From Bacteroidales bacterium UBA3843 (GTDB lineage Bacteria > Bacteroidota > Bacteroidia > Bacteroidales > Paludibacteraceae), in contig DGHR01000017.1 in the NCBI GenBank assembly GCA_002392745.1, positions 1 through 11,178 of the forward strand: a stretch of DNA of 11,178 bases, written 5' to 3'. A model generated the notes under the pieces. That model did not search any database and had not been told where the DNA came from. It saw only the letters and a program-made list of their open reading frames with translations. Positions 1-5,362 of the stretch are shown in pieces (position 1 is the first letter of the stretch; each line of letters starts with the position of its first letter). The position numbers and the translations under genes were made by a program.

Positions 1-299
1 CTATCGACGAAGTCTTCTTCCTCGATGATTTCCTCGCGCTGGAGAAGGAGTTCCCGAACTTCCATTTCCACTTGGCGCTGGACCGTCCGGACCCGAAGGC
101 AGACCAACTCGGTATCAAGTACACCCCGGGCTTCATCGCTCCTGTCATGGGCGACACCTACCTCAAGCAGCATGACGCTCCCGAGGATGTCGAGTACTAT
201 CTCTGCGGTCCTCCTATGATGGCAAAGACCGTCCTCGACCTGCTCCACTCGCTGGGCGTTGATGACGCAGACATCCGCTTCGATAACTTCGGAGGCTAA
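1..299 (+). CDS. nqrF: Na+-translocating NADH:quinone reductase subunit F, C-terminal part
   Basis: Partial gene cut by the left edge of the window; the frame is open from base 3 to the TAA at 297-299, giving about 98 residues. NqrF carries the FAD and 2Fe-2S centres of the Na+-pumping NADH:quinone oxidoreductase in the inner membrane and takes electrons from NADH. Seen here is the end of the ferredoxin-reductase-like NAD-binding domain: the segment YYLCGPPMM holds the CGPP motif that contacts the nicotinamide nucleotide, and the protein ends in DNFGG, a C-terminus typical of NqrF. As the last gene of the usual nqrABCDEF operon it fits with the strong terminator about 60 bases downstream. The N-terminal ferredoxin domain lies outside the window. 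Confidence 0.93.
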   Translation, partial: IDEVFFLDDFLALEKEFPNFHFHLALDRPDPKADQLGIKYTPGFIAPVMGDTYLKQHDAPEDVEYYLCGPPMMAKTVLDLLHSLGVDDADIRFDNFGG

Positions 300-357
300 G
301 TCGCGGTCAGCGACCGAGGCGTAAAGGCTCGACACCTGTTGAGCTATTCAGAATAAG

Positions 358-387
358 GAACGCGCACGTGTGTGCGCGTTCTTTTGT
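358..387 (+). terminator. Intrinsic terminator after nqrF
   Basis: A perfect 10-bp stem (358-367 pairs with 372-381, arm GAACGCGCAC) with a GTGT loop is followed by TTTT at 382-385. It is 59 bases after the nqrF stop and probably ends the nqr operon. From here to base 578 I see no gene, only weak repeats. Confidence 0.85.
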
Positions 388-488
388 ATTAGTCAAGAAA
401 AGTATGACGGAATGTTTGTTTGAGCGGCAGTACCGCCGGTTTGAGGCTGTTTGTTTGCTTGTTTGTATATCCAGACATTCTATTGCTG

Positions 489-521
489 ACTGTCGGTTCA
501 CCGTCGGCTCACCGTCGGGAT
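489..521. repeat. Three imperfect 11-bp direct repeats
   Basis: Units ACTGTCGGTTC, ACCGTCGGCTC and ACCGTCGGGAT follow each other with a strict 11-bp period between the nqrF terminator and the end of the flavodoxin gene. They share the core TGTCGG/CCGTCGG. No function can be assigned; the position in the 3' region of two converging genes makes a regulatory role doubtful. Confidence 0.4.
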
Positions 522-578
522 TGGCTGCAAAAGAGCAAATGAATTCCATACCCCGGACAGACGGGATACGCTTCTCTA

Positions 579-1178
579 TTACAACTCCAGCCCCTTGATC
601 CAGTTCTCCACCTTCGCTTTGTTGGTACGGACCTCATGACCGTAGATGCTGAAGCCTTTCCTGACATCCGCTTTGGGGTACGCCTTGCGCAAGTCGCTCA
701 CGCAAGACCCCAAACCGCTTCCTTCATGCGTCGTGAACGGATAGAGGATCTTGCCGTTGAGGTCATAGGTGTCGAAGAACGTAAACATCACTTGCGGGTA
801 CGTGCCCCACCATATCGGTCCGCCGATGAAGATGATGTCGTACTGGTCGAGGTTCTCCAGTTTGCCCTCAAAAGCCGGACGCTCGTCATTGCGGGCTTCC
901 TCTTGCGCCAGTTCTGTCAGCGGCGTATAAGCCATTCCGTCGTACTTATGGGTCACGATCTCAAACTGGTCTGCTCCAGTCAGTTCACTGATGTAGTCCG
1001 CCACGATTTTGGTGTTACCCACTTGGATGTTTCCCACCGAGTAGTTCTCTCCGGCATGAGAGAAGAATACTACCAAACATTTGTGATTTGTCATTTGTGT
1101 TTTGTTGTTTTGTGCGTTGCAGCCTGTGAATGTAAGTACCGCAAGCAAGGTGAATAAAATCTTTTTCATAACCATCAT
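579..1178 (-). CDS. Flavodoxin-like lipoprotein
   Basis: A 199-residue protein (196 if translation starts at the third ATG, position 1169, which gives the usual MKK start of a signal peptide). Residues 4-20 form a lipoprotein signal peptide ending in FTGC, so the mature protein would be lipid-anchored at Cys20. The rest is a flavodoxin fold: first strand and phosphate loop around 33-60 (CLVVFFSHAGENYSVG then GNTKIVA), an FMN-contacting loop GGPIWWGTYP at 119-128, and a third loop TTHEGSGLGS at 149-158. Flavodoxins bind FMN and carry electrons or act as quinone reductases, normally in the cytoplasm, so export is notable. There is no acidic cluster just after the Cys, which argues against surface display and for periplasmic retention. 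It lies downstream of hxlR on the same strand but has its own promoter-like element. Confidence 0.85.
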   Translation of the reverse strand: MMVMKKILFTLLAVLTFTGCNAQNNKTQMTNHKCLVVFFSHAGENYSVGNIQVGNTKIVADYISELTGADQFEIVTHKYDGMAYTPLTELAQEEARNDERPAFEGKLENLDQYDIIFIGGPIWWGTYPQVMFTFFDTYDLNGKILYPFTTHEGSGLGSCVSDLRKAYPKADVRKGFSIYGHEVRTNKAKVENWIKGLEL

Positions 1179-1192
1179 TTTGAATTGCGGTG

Positions 1193-1223
1193 CAAAATTA
1201 CTGCTTTTTTGCGAAATAGCCGT
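1193..1223 (-). promoter_or_regulatory. Promoter of the flavodoxin gene with a poor -33
   Basis: On the minus strand the -7 element TAATTTTG (complement of 1193-1200) is followed by CACCGC and the start codon about 15-25 bases on. The spacer contains TTTCGCAAAAAAGCAG, shared with other promoters in this window. At the position where the others have TTG (1221-1223) this one reads ACG, so the -33 box is missing and an activator may be needed. Confidence 0.6.
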
Positions 1224-1256
1224 TACATAATTTACGGCATTTTTTACACATTTCGC
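1211..1256. repeat. Nested inverted repeat upstream of the flavodoxin promoter
   Basis: Outer arms GCGAAAT (1211-1217) and ATTTCGC (1250-1256) and inner arms GCCGT (1219-1223) and ACGGC (1234-1238) are each perfect. The inner left arm covers the degenerate -33 position of the flavodoxin promoter. It could be an operator or activator site, possibly for the neighbouring HxlR protein; this is inference from position. The remainder, 1257-1351, shows nothing else clear. Confidence 0.45.
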
Positions 1257-1351
1257 AGAAAAAGCACTTCTCCCTCGTTGTACCCTCCTTTGGCGTCCCT
1301 ATATACCTATGCAGATCCACTCATCTCCAGAGCTACGTCGGTCGGAAAGAA

Positions 1352-1717
1352 TTACGCCTCGAACTGCTGACGATGCTTCATGATCGTCGGCAGGTTCTTA
1401 GATGCCCATGCCGTAAGTTCCTGCACAATAGGCACCAGTTCCTTGCCCATCGGCGAGAGGCTGTACTCCACGCGAGGCGGAATCTCCGGATAAACTTTGC
1501 GGACGATGAGGTCATCCGCTTCGAGCGTGCGCAACGTACTACTTAATACGCGCGTGCTGATATCAGGAATGACGCGATGCAGTTCATTGAAACGGATCGT
1601 GCCGTGCTCATTGATATCCAACAGCACAAGGAATCCCCATTTGTTACCAAACCGTGCGATGACATTACGCACCGGACACATCTCAAACATAGAGTTCTTG
1701 TTGTCTTTCTTTTGCAT
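1352..1717 (-). CDS. HxlR-family winged-helix transcriptional regulator
   Basis: A 121-residue single-domain protein of the HxlR/YodB type, about the usual family length. Seen: the N-terminal signature CPVRNVIARFGNKWGFLVLLDI (residues 14-35), the recognition region RFNELHRVIPDISTRVLSSTLRTLE (42-66) and the beta-wing segment PPRVEYSLSPMGKELVPIV (80-98). Family members bind DNA as dimers. In characterised relatives such as YodB the conserved N-terminal Cys senses quinones, diamide or similar electrophiles; the matching residue here is Cys14. The ATG at 1717 is chosen because the -7 promoter box lies 23 bases upstream. The gene sits between a flavodoxin lipoprotein and a divergent cupin gene, which are its probable targets. 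Inverted repeats overlap its own promoter and flank the cupin promoter, consistent with autoregulation. Confidence 0.9.
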   Translation of the reverse strand: MQKKDNKNSMFEMCPVRNVIARFGNKWGFLVLLDINEHGTIRFNELHRVIPDISTRVLSSTLRTLEADDLIVRKVYPEIPPRVEYSLSPMGKELVPIVQELTAWASKNLPTIMKHRQQFEA

Positions 1718-1739
1718 AATATATTTTCGTTTGCGAGTG

Positions 1740-1770
1740 CAAAGGTACTATAAAATACTGATATACGCAA
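1740..1770 (-). promoter_or_regulatory. hxlR promoter
   Basis: Minus-strand -7 box TACCTTTG (complement of 1740-1747) with TTG (complement of 1768-1770) starting exactly 23 bases upstream. The initial transcribed region begins GCACTCGC, as in other promoters here. Confidence 0.75.
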
Positions 1771-1775
1771 TAGTA
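1746..1775. promoter_or_regulatory. Candidate operator over the hxlR promoter
   Basis: Perfect 6-bp inverted arms TACTAT (1746-1751) and ATAGTA (1770-1775) with an 18-bp spacer overlap the -7 end and the -33 end of the hxlR promoter. A dimeric repressor bound here would block RNA polymerase. Assignment to HxlR is by proximity; in this AT-rich stretch chance symmetry is possible. Confidence 0.4.
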
Positions 1776-1845
1776 TCAAAAAAAAAGTAAGTTTTTTATA
1801 AAAATTTATTTTCCTAATGTGCTGTATTTGCAAAAATAGACAAAA

Positions 1846-1873
1846 AGGTTACTACCTTACCAATTTGTAACCT
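1846..1873. promoter_or_regulatory. Candidate operator upstream of the cupin gene
   Basis: Perfect 7-bp inverted repeat AGGTTAC (1846-1852) and GTAACCT (1867-1873), centre-to-centre distance 21 bp or two helical turns. It ends one base before the -33 TTG of the cupin promoter, the classic position of an activator site, and lies in the divergent hxlR-cupin intergenic region. Confidence 0.5.
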
Positions 1874-1874
1874 C

Positions 1875-1905
1875 TTGCACATGTCAAAAAAAAGCAGTAA
1901 TTTTG
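1875..1905 (+). promoter_or_regulatory. Promoter of the cupin gene
   Basis: TTG at 1875-1877 and the -7 box TAATTTTG at 1898-1905, start-to-start 23 bases, followed by CACTCG. The spacer ends in AAAAAAAAGCAG, shared with the flavodoxin promoter. Predicted transcription start is near 1912, so the ATG at 1945 rather than an upstream TTG is the start codon. Confidence 0.8.
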
Positions 1906-1944
1906 CACTCGTTTTTTGAAATACAAACACAAAAATATACAATT

Positions 1945-2400
1945 ATGAAACAGATTGAGACGATTAAGAGCGGCAAAAATTTTACCGCCGTAACAGCAGG
2001 TACTTTTGCTGAGATTATTGAACACGAACTACCGATGGGTCCCGATTTCACCCTCAAAGGCAAAGTCTTTTTAGGTCAGGCTTTGGGTACTACCGGAGCG
2101 GAACTGTCTTTCCAGACGCTTGTTCCAGGACAAGACAGCGGTTTCCTGCACACGCACAAGACGCACGAAGAACTCTATTTCATCCTTCGTGGCGAAGGTA
2201 CATACCAAGTGGACGGCGAGCTCTTCCCCGTTAAGGAAGGTGCCGTGGTACGTGTTGCACCGGATGGCAAACGCGCGCTGAAGAATACAGGCAAAGAAAA
2301 CCTGACGATGCTTTGCATCCAATACAAAGCGAATGCTTTCACCGATGCAGACAGCCCCATGACGGATGGTAATATCCTGAATGAGCCGCTGAATTGGTAA
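1945..2400 (+). CDS. Small cupin-domain protein
   Basis: A 151-residue protein starting MKQIETIKSG; the frame is open back to 1903 but that part overlaps the promoter. It is a single cupin barrel. Metal-binding motif 1 is GFLHTHKTHEELYFILRGEG (residues 67-84 region, with H69, H71 and E75 as likely ligands). In motif 2, PDGKRALKN (106-114), the usual His ligand is replaced by Arg, so the metal site may have only three protein ligands or be altered. Such small cupins serve as isomerases, dioxygenase-like enzymes or sugar/small-molecule binding proteins; the substrate cannot be read from sequence. No signal peptide is visible, so it is cytoplasmic. It is divergent from hxlR, and the radical SAM gene starts 31 bases downstream on the same strand with no terminator between them. 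Confidence 0.82.
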   Translation: MKQIETIKSGKNFTAVTAGTFAEIIEHELPMGPDFTLKGKVFLGQALGTTGAELSFQTLVPGQDSGFLHTHKTHEELYFILRGEGTYQVDGELFPVKEGAVVRVAPDGKRALKNTGKENLTMLCIQYKANAFTDADSPMTDGNILNEPLNW

Positions 2401-2431
2401 TTGAACTTGTCGTGATTATCAAAAGAATAAT

Positions 2432-3313
2432 ATGAGTGAAATACTTATTTCCGAGAAGCAAGTGCAGAGTGTGATGACCAAGTCGTCACTGCCCGTGGGC
2501 GGTTACTCGGTGAACCCGTATGTGGGGTGTACACACGCTTGCAAATATTGCTATGCTTCGTTCATGAAACGCTTTACTGGACATACAGAGCCGTGGGGGA
2601 CGTTTCTGGATGTGAAGAACTGGGAACCTATAAAAGACCCTCACAAATTCGATGGGCAACGTATTGTAATCGGCTCAGTGACAGACGGCTACAATCCGCA
2701 AGAAGAGCACTACCGTCGCACACGCCGGCTATTAGAGGAGTTGCAGGGCGCACAGGCGGAGATTCTTGTCACAACCAAATCTGATCTCGTGCTGCGCGAT
2801 TTGGATGTACTGAGTACATTCCCAAAAGTAACCGTATCATGGTCAATCAACACGCTCGACGAGCAGTTCAAAAATGATATGGATGAAGCAGTCAGTATAG
2901 AGCGTCGGCTTGCTGCTATGAAGCAGGTCTACGACAAAGGAATCCGCACTGTATGTTTTATCTCGCCTATCTTCCCTGGTATAACAGATGTTTGGAGTAT
3001 CATGGAGAGGGTGCGCGAACAGTGCGACCTCATTTGGCTGGAGAACCTGAATCTGCGCGGACAATTCAAACCCGTAATCATGCGTTACATTGCAGAAAAA
3101 TATCCGCATCTTATGCCACTGTACGATGAAATTTACAACAAAGGCAAACGCAATTGGTGGCATCGTCTGGAGGAAGACGTGCAACGCTTTGCTACCGAGC
3201 ATGAAATGCCGTATTTACGCAATGATCTGCCATATGGGCGAGCCGAAAAAGGAAAGCCGATACTGGTCAATTACCTTTATCATGAGGAGATCCGGTTAAA
3301 TAACAATAAATAG
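2432..3313 (+). CDS. Radical SAM protein of the SplB-like (COG1533) type
   Basis: A 293-residue protein of near-usual length for this group. The radical SAM cluster motif CX3CX2C is in YVGCTHACKYCYAS, with C33, C37 and C40 binding the 4Fe-4S cluster that cleaves S-adenosylmethionine. The segment IGSVTDGYNPQEEHYRRTR (about 81-99) is typical of spore photoproduct lyase-like radical SAM proteins, followed by the TIM-barrel strands ILVTTKSDLVLRD and VTVSWSIN. The family includes the DNA repair enzyme SplB, but most bacterial members outside spore-formers have no known substrate, so photoproduct repair should not be assumed. The gene may be cotranscribed with the preceding cupin gene. Its 3' end is faced by an orphan minus-strand promoter. 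Confidence is high for the family, low for substrate. Confidence 0.9.
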   Translation: MSEILISEKQVQSVMTKSSLPVGGYSVNPYVGCTHACKYCYASFMKRFTGHTEPWGTFLDVKNWEPIKDPHKFDGQRIVIGSVTDGYNPQEEHYRRTRRLLEELQGAQAEILVTTKSDLVLRDLDVLSTFPKVTVSWSINTLDEQFKNDMDEAVSIERRLAAMKQVYDKGIRTVCFISPIFPGITDVWSIMERVREQCDLIWLENLNLRGQFKPVIMRYIAEKYPHLMPLYDEIYNKGKRNWWHRLEEDVQRFATEHEMPYLRNDLPYGRAEKGKPILVNYLYHEEIRLNNNK

Positions 3314-3422
3314 CAAAAAATTGCAACTGTTGCCAAGCTAAAGGCACTTCCTTTACATTGTGCTTGCAACCTAAGTCCCTCAGAAACTCAATCTCGCCGA
3401 AGCCGAGGACATCACAACCATC

Positions 3423-3453
3423 CAAAATTACGACAATTTTTTGAATTATACAA
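3423..3453 (-). promoter_or_regulatory. Orphan promoter pointing into the end of the radical SAM gene
   Basis: Minus-strand -7 box TAATTTTG (complement of 3423-3430) and TTG (complement of 3451-3453), with the same 23-base start-to-start distance as the gene promoters here. The predicted transcript starts near 3416 and runs antisense to the radical SAM 3' end. No open frame of more than about ten codons begins with an ATG downstream, so it may make a non-coding or antisense RNA, or be the remains of a lost gene. Confidence 0.5.
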
Positions 3454-3474
3454 GATTTTTGTAAAAAATACAAC

Positions 3475-3507
3475 AAACCTCGGCCGTTTTTTAGGCGGTC
3501 GAGGTTT
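3475..3507. terminator. Terminator between convergent transcripts
   Basis: A 12-bp stem with one G-U pair on the plus strand (3475-3486, AAACCTCGGCCG, pairs with 3496-3507, CGGTCGAGGTTT) and a T-rich 9-base loop. It is followed by TAATTTTG on the plus strand and a T/A-rich tail on the minus strand. It can end the minus-strand unit that starts at 4280 and perhaps readthrough from the radical SAM gene. Confidence 0.65.
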
Positions 3508-3524
3508 AATTTTGTGTGATTAAG

Positions 3525-3608
3525 TTACTTTTTGCGGTTTAGCCAGATAACCGGCACTACAAAAATGGCAAGTAATACGATGCCGACAATAATTGTTGTA
3601 CTATCCAT
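3525..3608 (-). CDS. 27-residue single-helix membrane protein
   Basis: A very short frame from ATG at 3608 to TAA at 3525, beginning MDSTTIIVGI and ending VIWLNRKK. About 18 consecutive hydrophobic residues (6-23) form one membrane helix, with an acidic start outside and a basic tail, the standard orientation of a small inner-membrane protein. It lies as the last frame of the minus-strand unit, 17 bases before the terminator stem. The regular composition and end placement favour a real gene over chance, but no homologue is recognised with certainty. Small single-helix proteins of this kind often act as accessory subunits or regulators of transporters; that role here is inference. Confidence 0.55.
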   Translation of the reverse strand: MDSTTIIVGIVLLAIFVVPVIWLNRKK

Positions 3609-3644
3609 AATGACTTGAATTTTAATTGTTAATACGTTAAAAGC

Positions 3645-3786
3645 CTATATGTCAGGTAACCGGCGTACAATACCAAAAGAAGAACTCCGCCCCAACAAGC
3701 CAGTCTGCGCCTTTGACCAAAAGCACTAAACCAACAACCAAGAAAAGTCCTAATAAAATAGGATTAGATAAATAAGATGATACCAT
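3645..3786 (-). pseudogene. Probable 5' fragment of a Na+/Ca2+-exchanger-type gene
   Basis: From ATG at 3786 a 44-residue frame runs to TGA at 3652. Residues 12-32 (LGLFLVVGLVLLVKGADWLV) closely resemble the first membrane helix and following GAD motif of YrbG-type calcium/sodium antiporters (CaCA family). After LVG the frame degrades into EFFFWYCTPVT. In the neighbouring frame the same bases encode SSSFGIVRRLPDI before a TAG at 3645, which fits the next family segment (SSS...PDI, before the VIGLT motif) in content and length. So I read it as the decayed start of an exchanger gene with a frameshift and a lost 3' part. The alternative is a true small membrane protein of 44 residues. It lies between the 132-aa gene and the 27-aa gene, in the same direction. 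Confidence 0.45.
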
Positions 3787-3834
3787 TTTATTGTTTCTAT
3801 TTGTGTTGTTAATATTCAGTTAAGACGCTGAAAG

Positions 3835-4233
3835 TCAACACAAAATGCGCCGGAGGAAGTATACATAGTACGTGCTCCCGGCAGACGAACAGAAAGGACT
3901 TGTCTCAAGCCGTTCCTGACCGCGAAAAACAATAAAAACAGGTTGGTAATGATGAATCATTTTGCGCAAGAAAGCCGTTCGTGTTCTGTTCTTGCCGAAA
4001 GGCGTGCGCTGGGTATTTGCACTGAAATGAGTGGGTACAGAGGCGGTTATGTTTGAACCATTGTTTGCGAGTGTCAATGGTTCGCCTTGTATCCCCACAA
4101 GCGTGTGATGGTCGGTTTGTTGTACTGCGCAACCGGACGTTTGAACCGGTTTCATAGTAGGTTTATCCATCGGCTCAAACCACTGAACGCCGATGCTCAC
4201 CAAGATCAACAATATGTACCAAAATCGTTTCAT
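3835..4233 (-). CDS. Unrecognised 132-residue protein with N-terminal membrane segment
   Basis: Starts MKRFWYILLILVSIGVQWF, a hydrophobic segment that could be a signal peptide or membrane anchor, followed by a polar Thr/Asn-rich region with Cys35 and a basic C-terminal part containing a run of aromatic residues near the end (YYVYFLRR). I do not recognise the family. Evidence that it is real: the ATG lies about 15 bases after a full promoter of the type used throughout the window, the frame is uninterrupted, and no competing frame explains the stretch. Evidence against: composition is unusual (many Thr, Arg and His) and the C-terminal half lacks clear secondary-structure pattern, so translation over the whole length is uncertain. 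It would be the first gene of a minus-strand unit with the exchanger fragment and the 27-aa protein. Confidence 0.5.
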   Translation of the reverse strand: MKRFWYILLILVSIGVQWFEPMDKPTMKPVQTSGCAVQQTDHHTLVGIQGEPLTLANNGSNITASVPTHFSANTQRTPFGKNRTRTAFLRKMIHHYQPVFIVFRGQERLETSPFCSSAGSTYYVYFLRRILC

Positions 4234-4247
4234 CTCAAAAGCGAGTG

Positions 4248-4278
4248 CAAAATTACTACTTTTTTACGAAACAAACAA
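4248..4278 (-). promoter_or_regulatory. Promoter of the 132-residue gene
   Basis: Minus-strand TAATTTTG (complement of 4248-4255) with TTG (complement of 4276-4278) 23 bases upstream. Spacer TTTCGTAAAAAAGTAG and initial region CACTCGC match the FMN-reductase-fragment promoter at 5300-5330 almost base for base. Confidence 0.8.
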
Positions 4279-4318
4279 GAAAAAAAGTAAAAATCTTCAC
4301 TTAGAACAAGGAAAATGG

Positions 4319-5127
4319 TTACTTTTCTCCGCCCCGAATCTCTGACGCGGAGATGCCGAGGTTTTGGCGGATGTAACGGCTGAGGTGGGCAGTGGAGGAG
4401 AAATCAAAACGATATGCGATGTCGGTTAAGGTCAGAGAGCGGTCACGGAGAAGACGGGCAATCTTGACCGAGGTGTAGCGGTTGATCCAATAGGCAGCTC
4501 CGGAACCGCTGATCGACTTACAGGTCTCAGAGAGGTATTTGGGTGTGACGCACAGTTGGTCGGCATAATAGGCGATGTCGCGGTGTGTGCGGTAATCGCC
4601 GCGCTCCAACATCTCAAGAAAGCGGTTCATGAGGTGCGCGTTCTGGTGGGTAAGGTTGTTGGAATCGGCATATATCTCCGCATGAAAATCAAAGAAATCT
4701 ATAATCACGCTTGCACGGCATTGAGCGTCAGGTCGAGATAGAAACGATGCTCTTTTTCCGCGCAACGCGTACGCACGTACTCCATATTCTCTTGGCATCG
4801 TTCAACCTGCCGTGCGTTGAGGTGCATCACCGGATCGTTGAAGAGCATCATATGTCCGCGTGTGCCGTAGTTAGAGAGCGGCAACGCCATCTGGATAAAC
4901 TCCGGCGTGACATAGACGATAATGGTCTGAAAATCAGGGCTTGCGTCGGCTATCTGTGCGTTCTCGCTTCGCTGCATAATGATGCAATCGCCGCGCTGCA
5001 GAGGGAACGACGCACCGTTGAAAAGCAGCGTCGCCGTTCCTTGCAAGCACAAAGCGTGCGTCAAGTAACCCGTGTGCGCGAGTTGCAAGTCCGTAGATAA
5101 TATGTCGGCAAACTCAATGGGTTGCAT
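4319..5127 (-). pseudogene. AraC-family transcriptional regulator, frameshifted
   Basis: The gene is split between two frames. From ATG at 5127 the first frame encodes the N-terminal cupin-like sensor domain (for example TLLFNGASFPLQRGDCIIMQ) and ends FYLDLTLNAVQA at TGA 4705-4707. The second continues directly with VIIDFFDFHAEIY and encodes the C-terminal double helix-turn-helix (DIAYYADQLCVTPKYLSETCK, then LTLTDIAYRFDFSSTAHLSRYIR), ending at 4319. A single missing base at about 4708 explains it; restoring it gives 269 residues, normal for Bacteroidetes AraC proteins. No slippery heptamer is visible, so programmed frameshifting is unlikely. The start is two bases after the stop of the truncated FMN reductase and there is no separate promoter, so both share one transcript. 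It is a recent pseudogene or a sequencing error. Confidence 0.85.
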
Positions 5128-5129
5128 GC

Positions 5130-5276
5130 TTATTGACAACCTTTGTAATTGAGACCGTAGAGATGGATCATCTCCACTTCCGCCCCGGCGTCCTGTGCGC
5201 CCTTCATGGCGGCTTCCAACATCTGCGCGGTGTTTTTGTTCTTCCGCGGAGAACCATTGATAAAGATTGCTCTCAT
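5130..5276 (-). pseudogene. Truncated NADPH-dependent FMN reductase (48-residue N-terminal stump)
   Basis: From ATG at 5276 the frame starts MRAIFINGSPRKNKNTAQML, the first strand and FMN-phosphate loop (NGSPRKNxNT) of iron-sulfur flavoprotein/NADPH-dependent FMN reductase-type proteins. It continues through the first helix and second strand (GAEVEMIHLYGLNYKGC) and ends after GCQ at TAA 5130-5132. Full members run to about 170-200 residues and continue here with a GCxxCFxC cysteine motif; everything after its first Cys is missing. The break is abrupt: AraC starts two bases after the stop. A full promoter is kept upstream. The stump cannot fold as a flavodoxin. Either a deletion joined the two genes, or the piece now serves as a translated leader for AraC. 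The upstream in-frame extension to 5330 overlaps the promoter and is not coding. Confidence 0.8.
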
Positions 5277-5299
5277 GATTTTAGAAATATTTGCGAGTG

Positions 5300-5330
5300 C
5301 AAAGGTACTACTTTTTTCGGAAACATGCAA
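5300..5330 (-). promoter_or_regulatory. Promoter of the FMN-reductase fragment and AraC
   Basis: Minus-strand TACCTTTG (complement of 5300-5307) and TTG (complement of 5328-5330), 23 bases apart start to start. Spacer TTTCCGAAAAAAGTAG and downstream CACTCGC. The ATG of the fragment is 24 bases after the -7 box. Confidence 0.8.
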
Positions 5331-5362
5331 GTATTTGGGCGAAAAACTATGGCAAAATCCAC

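Noticed and set aside
307..549. 80-codon minus-strand frame between nqrF and the flavodoxin gene
   Set aside because: It runs through the nqrF terminator hairpin and a tandem repeat, and has no promoter or domain.
551..576. Possible hairpin after the flavodoxin gene
   Set aside because: Arms near CCCCGGACAGACGGG can pair over seven positions, but no T run follows, so I do not call a terminator.
636..1157. Open 173-codon frame on the plus strand
   Set aside because: Antisense to the flavodoxin gene; no recognisable domain.
1185..1370. 61-codon plus-strand frame upstream of the flavodoxin gene
   Set aside because: Part of it is the reverse complement of a promoter element; it overlaps the hxlR end and has no domain.
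3267..3476. 69-codon minus-strand frame near the end of the radical SAM gene
   Set aside because: Its start lies upstream of and within the orphan promoter, it overlaps the radical SAM 3' end, and no usable start codon follows the predicted transcription start. A decayed gene cannot be excluded.
4700..4715. Programmed -1 frameshift in AraC
   Set aside because: No slippery heptamer at the joint and no reason for such control in this family; a deletion or sequencing error is simpler.
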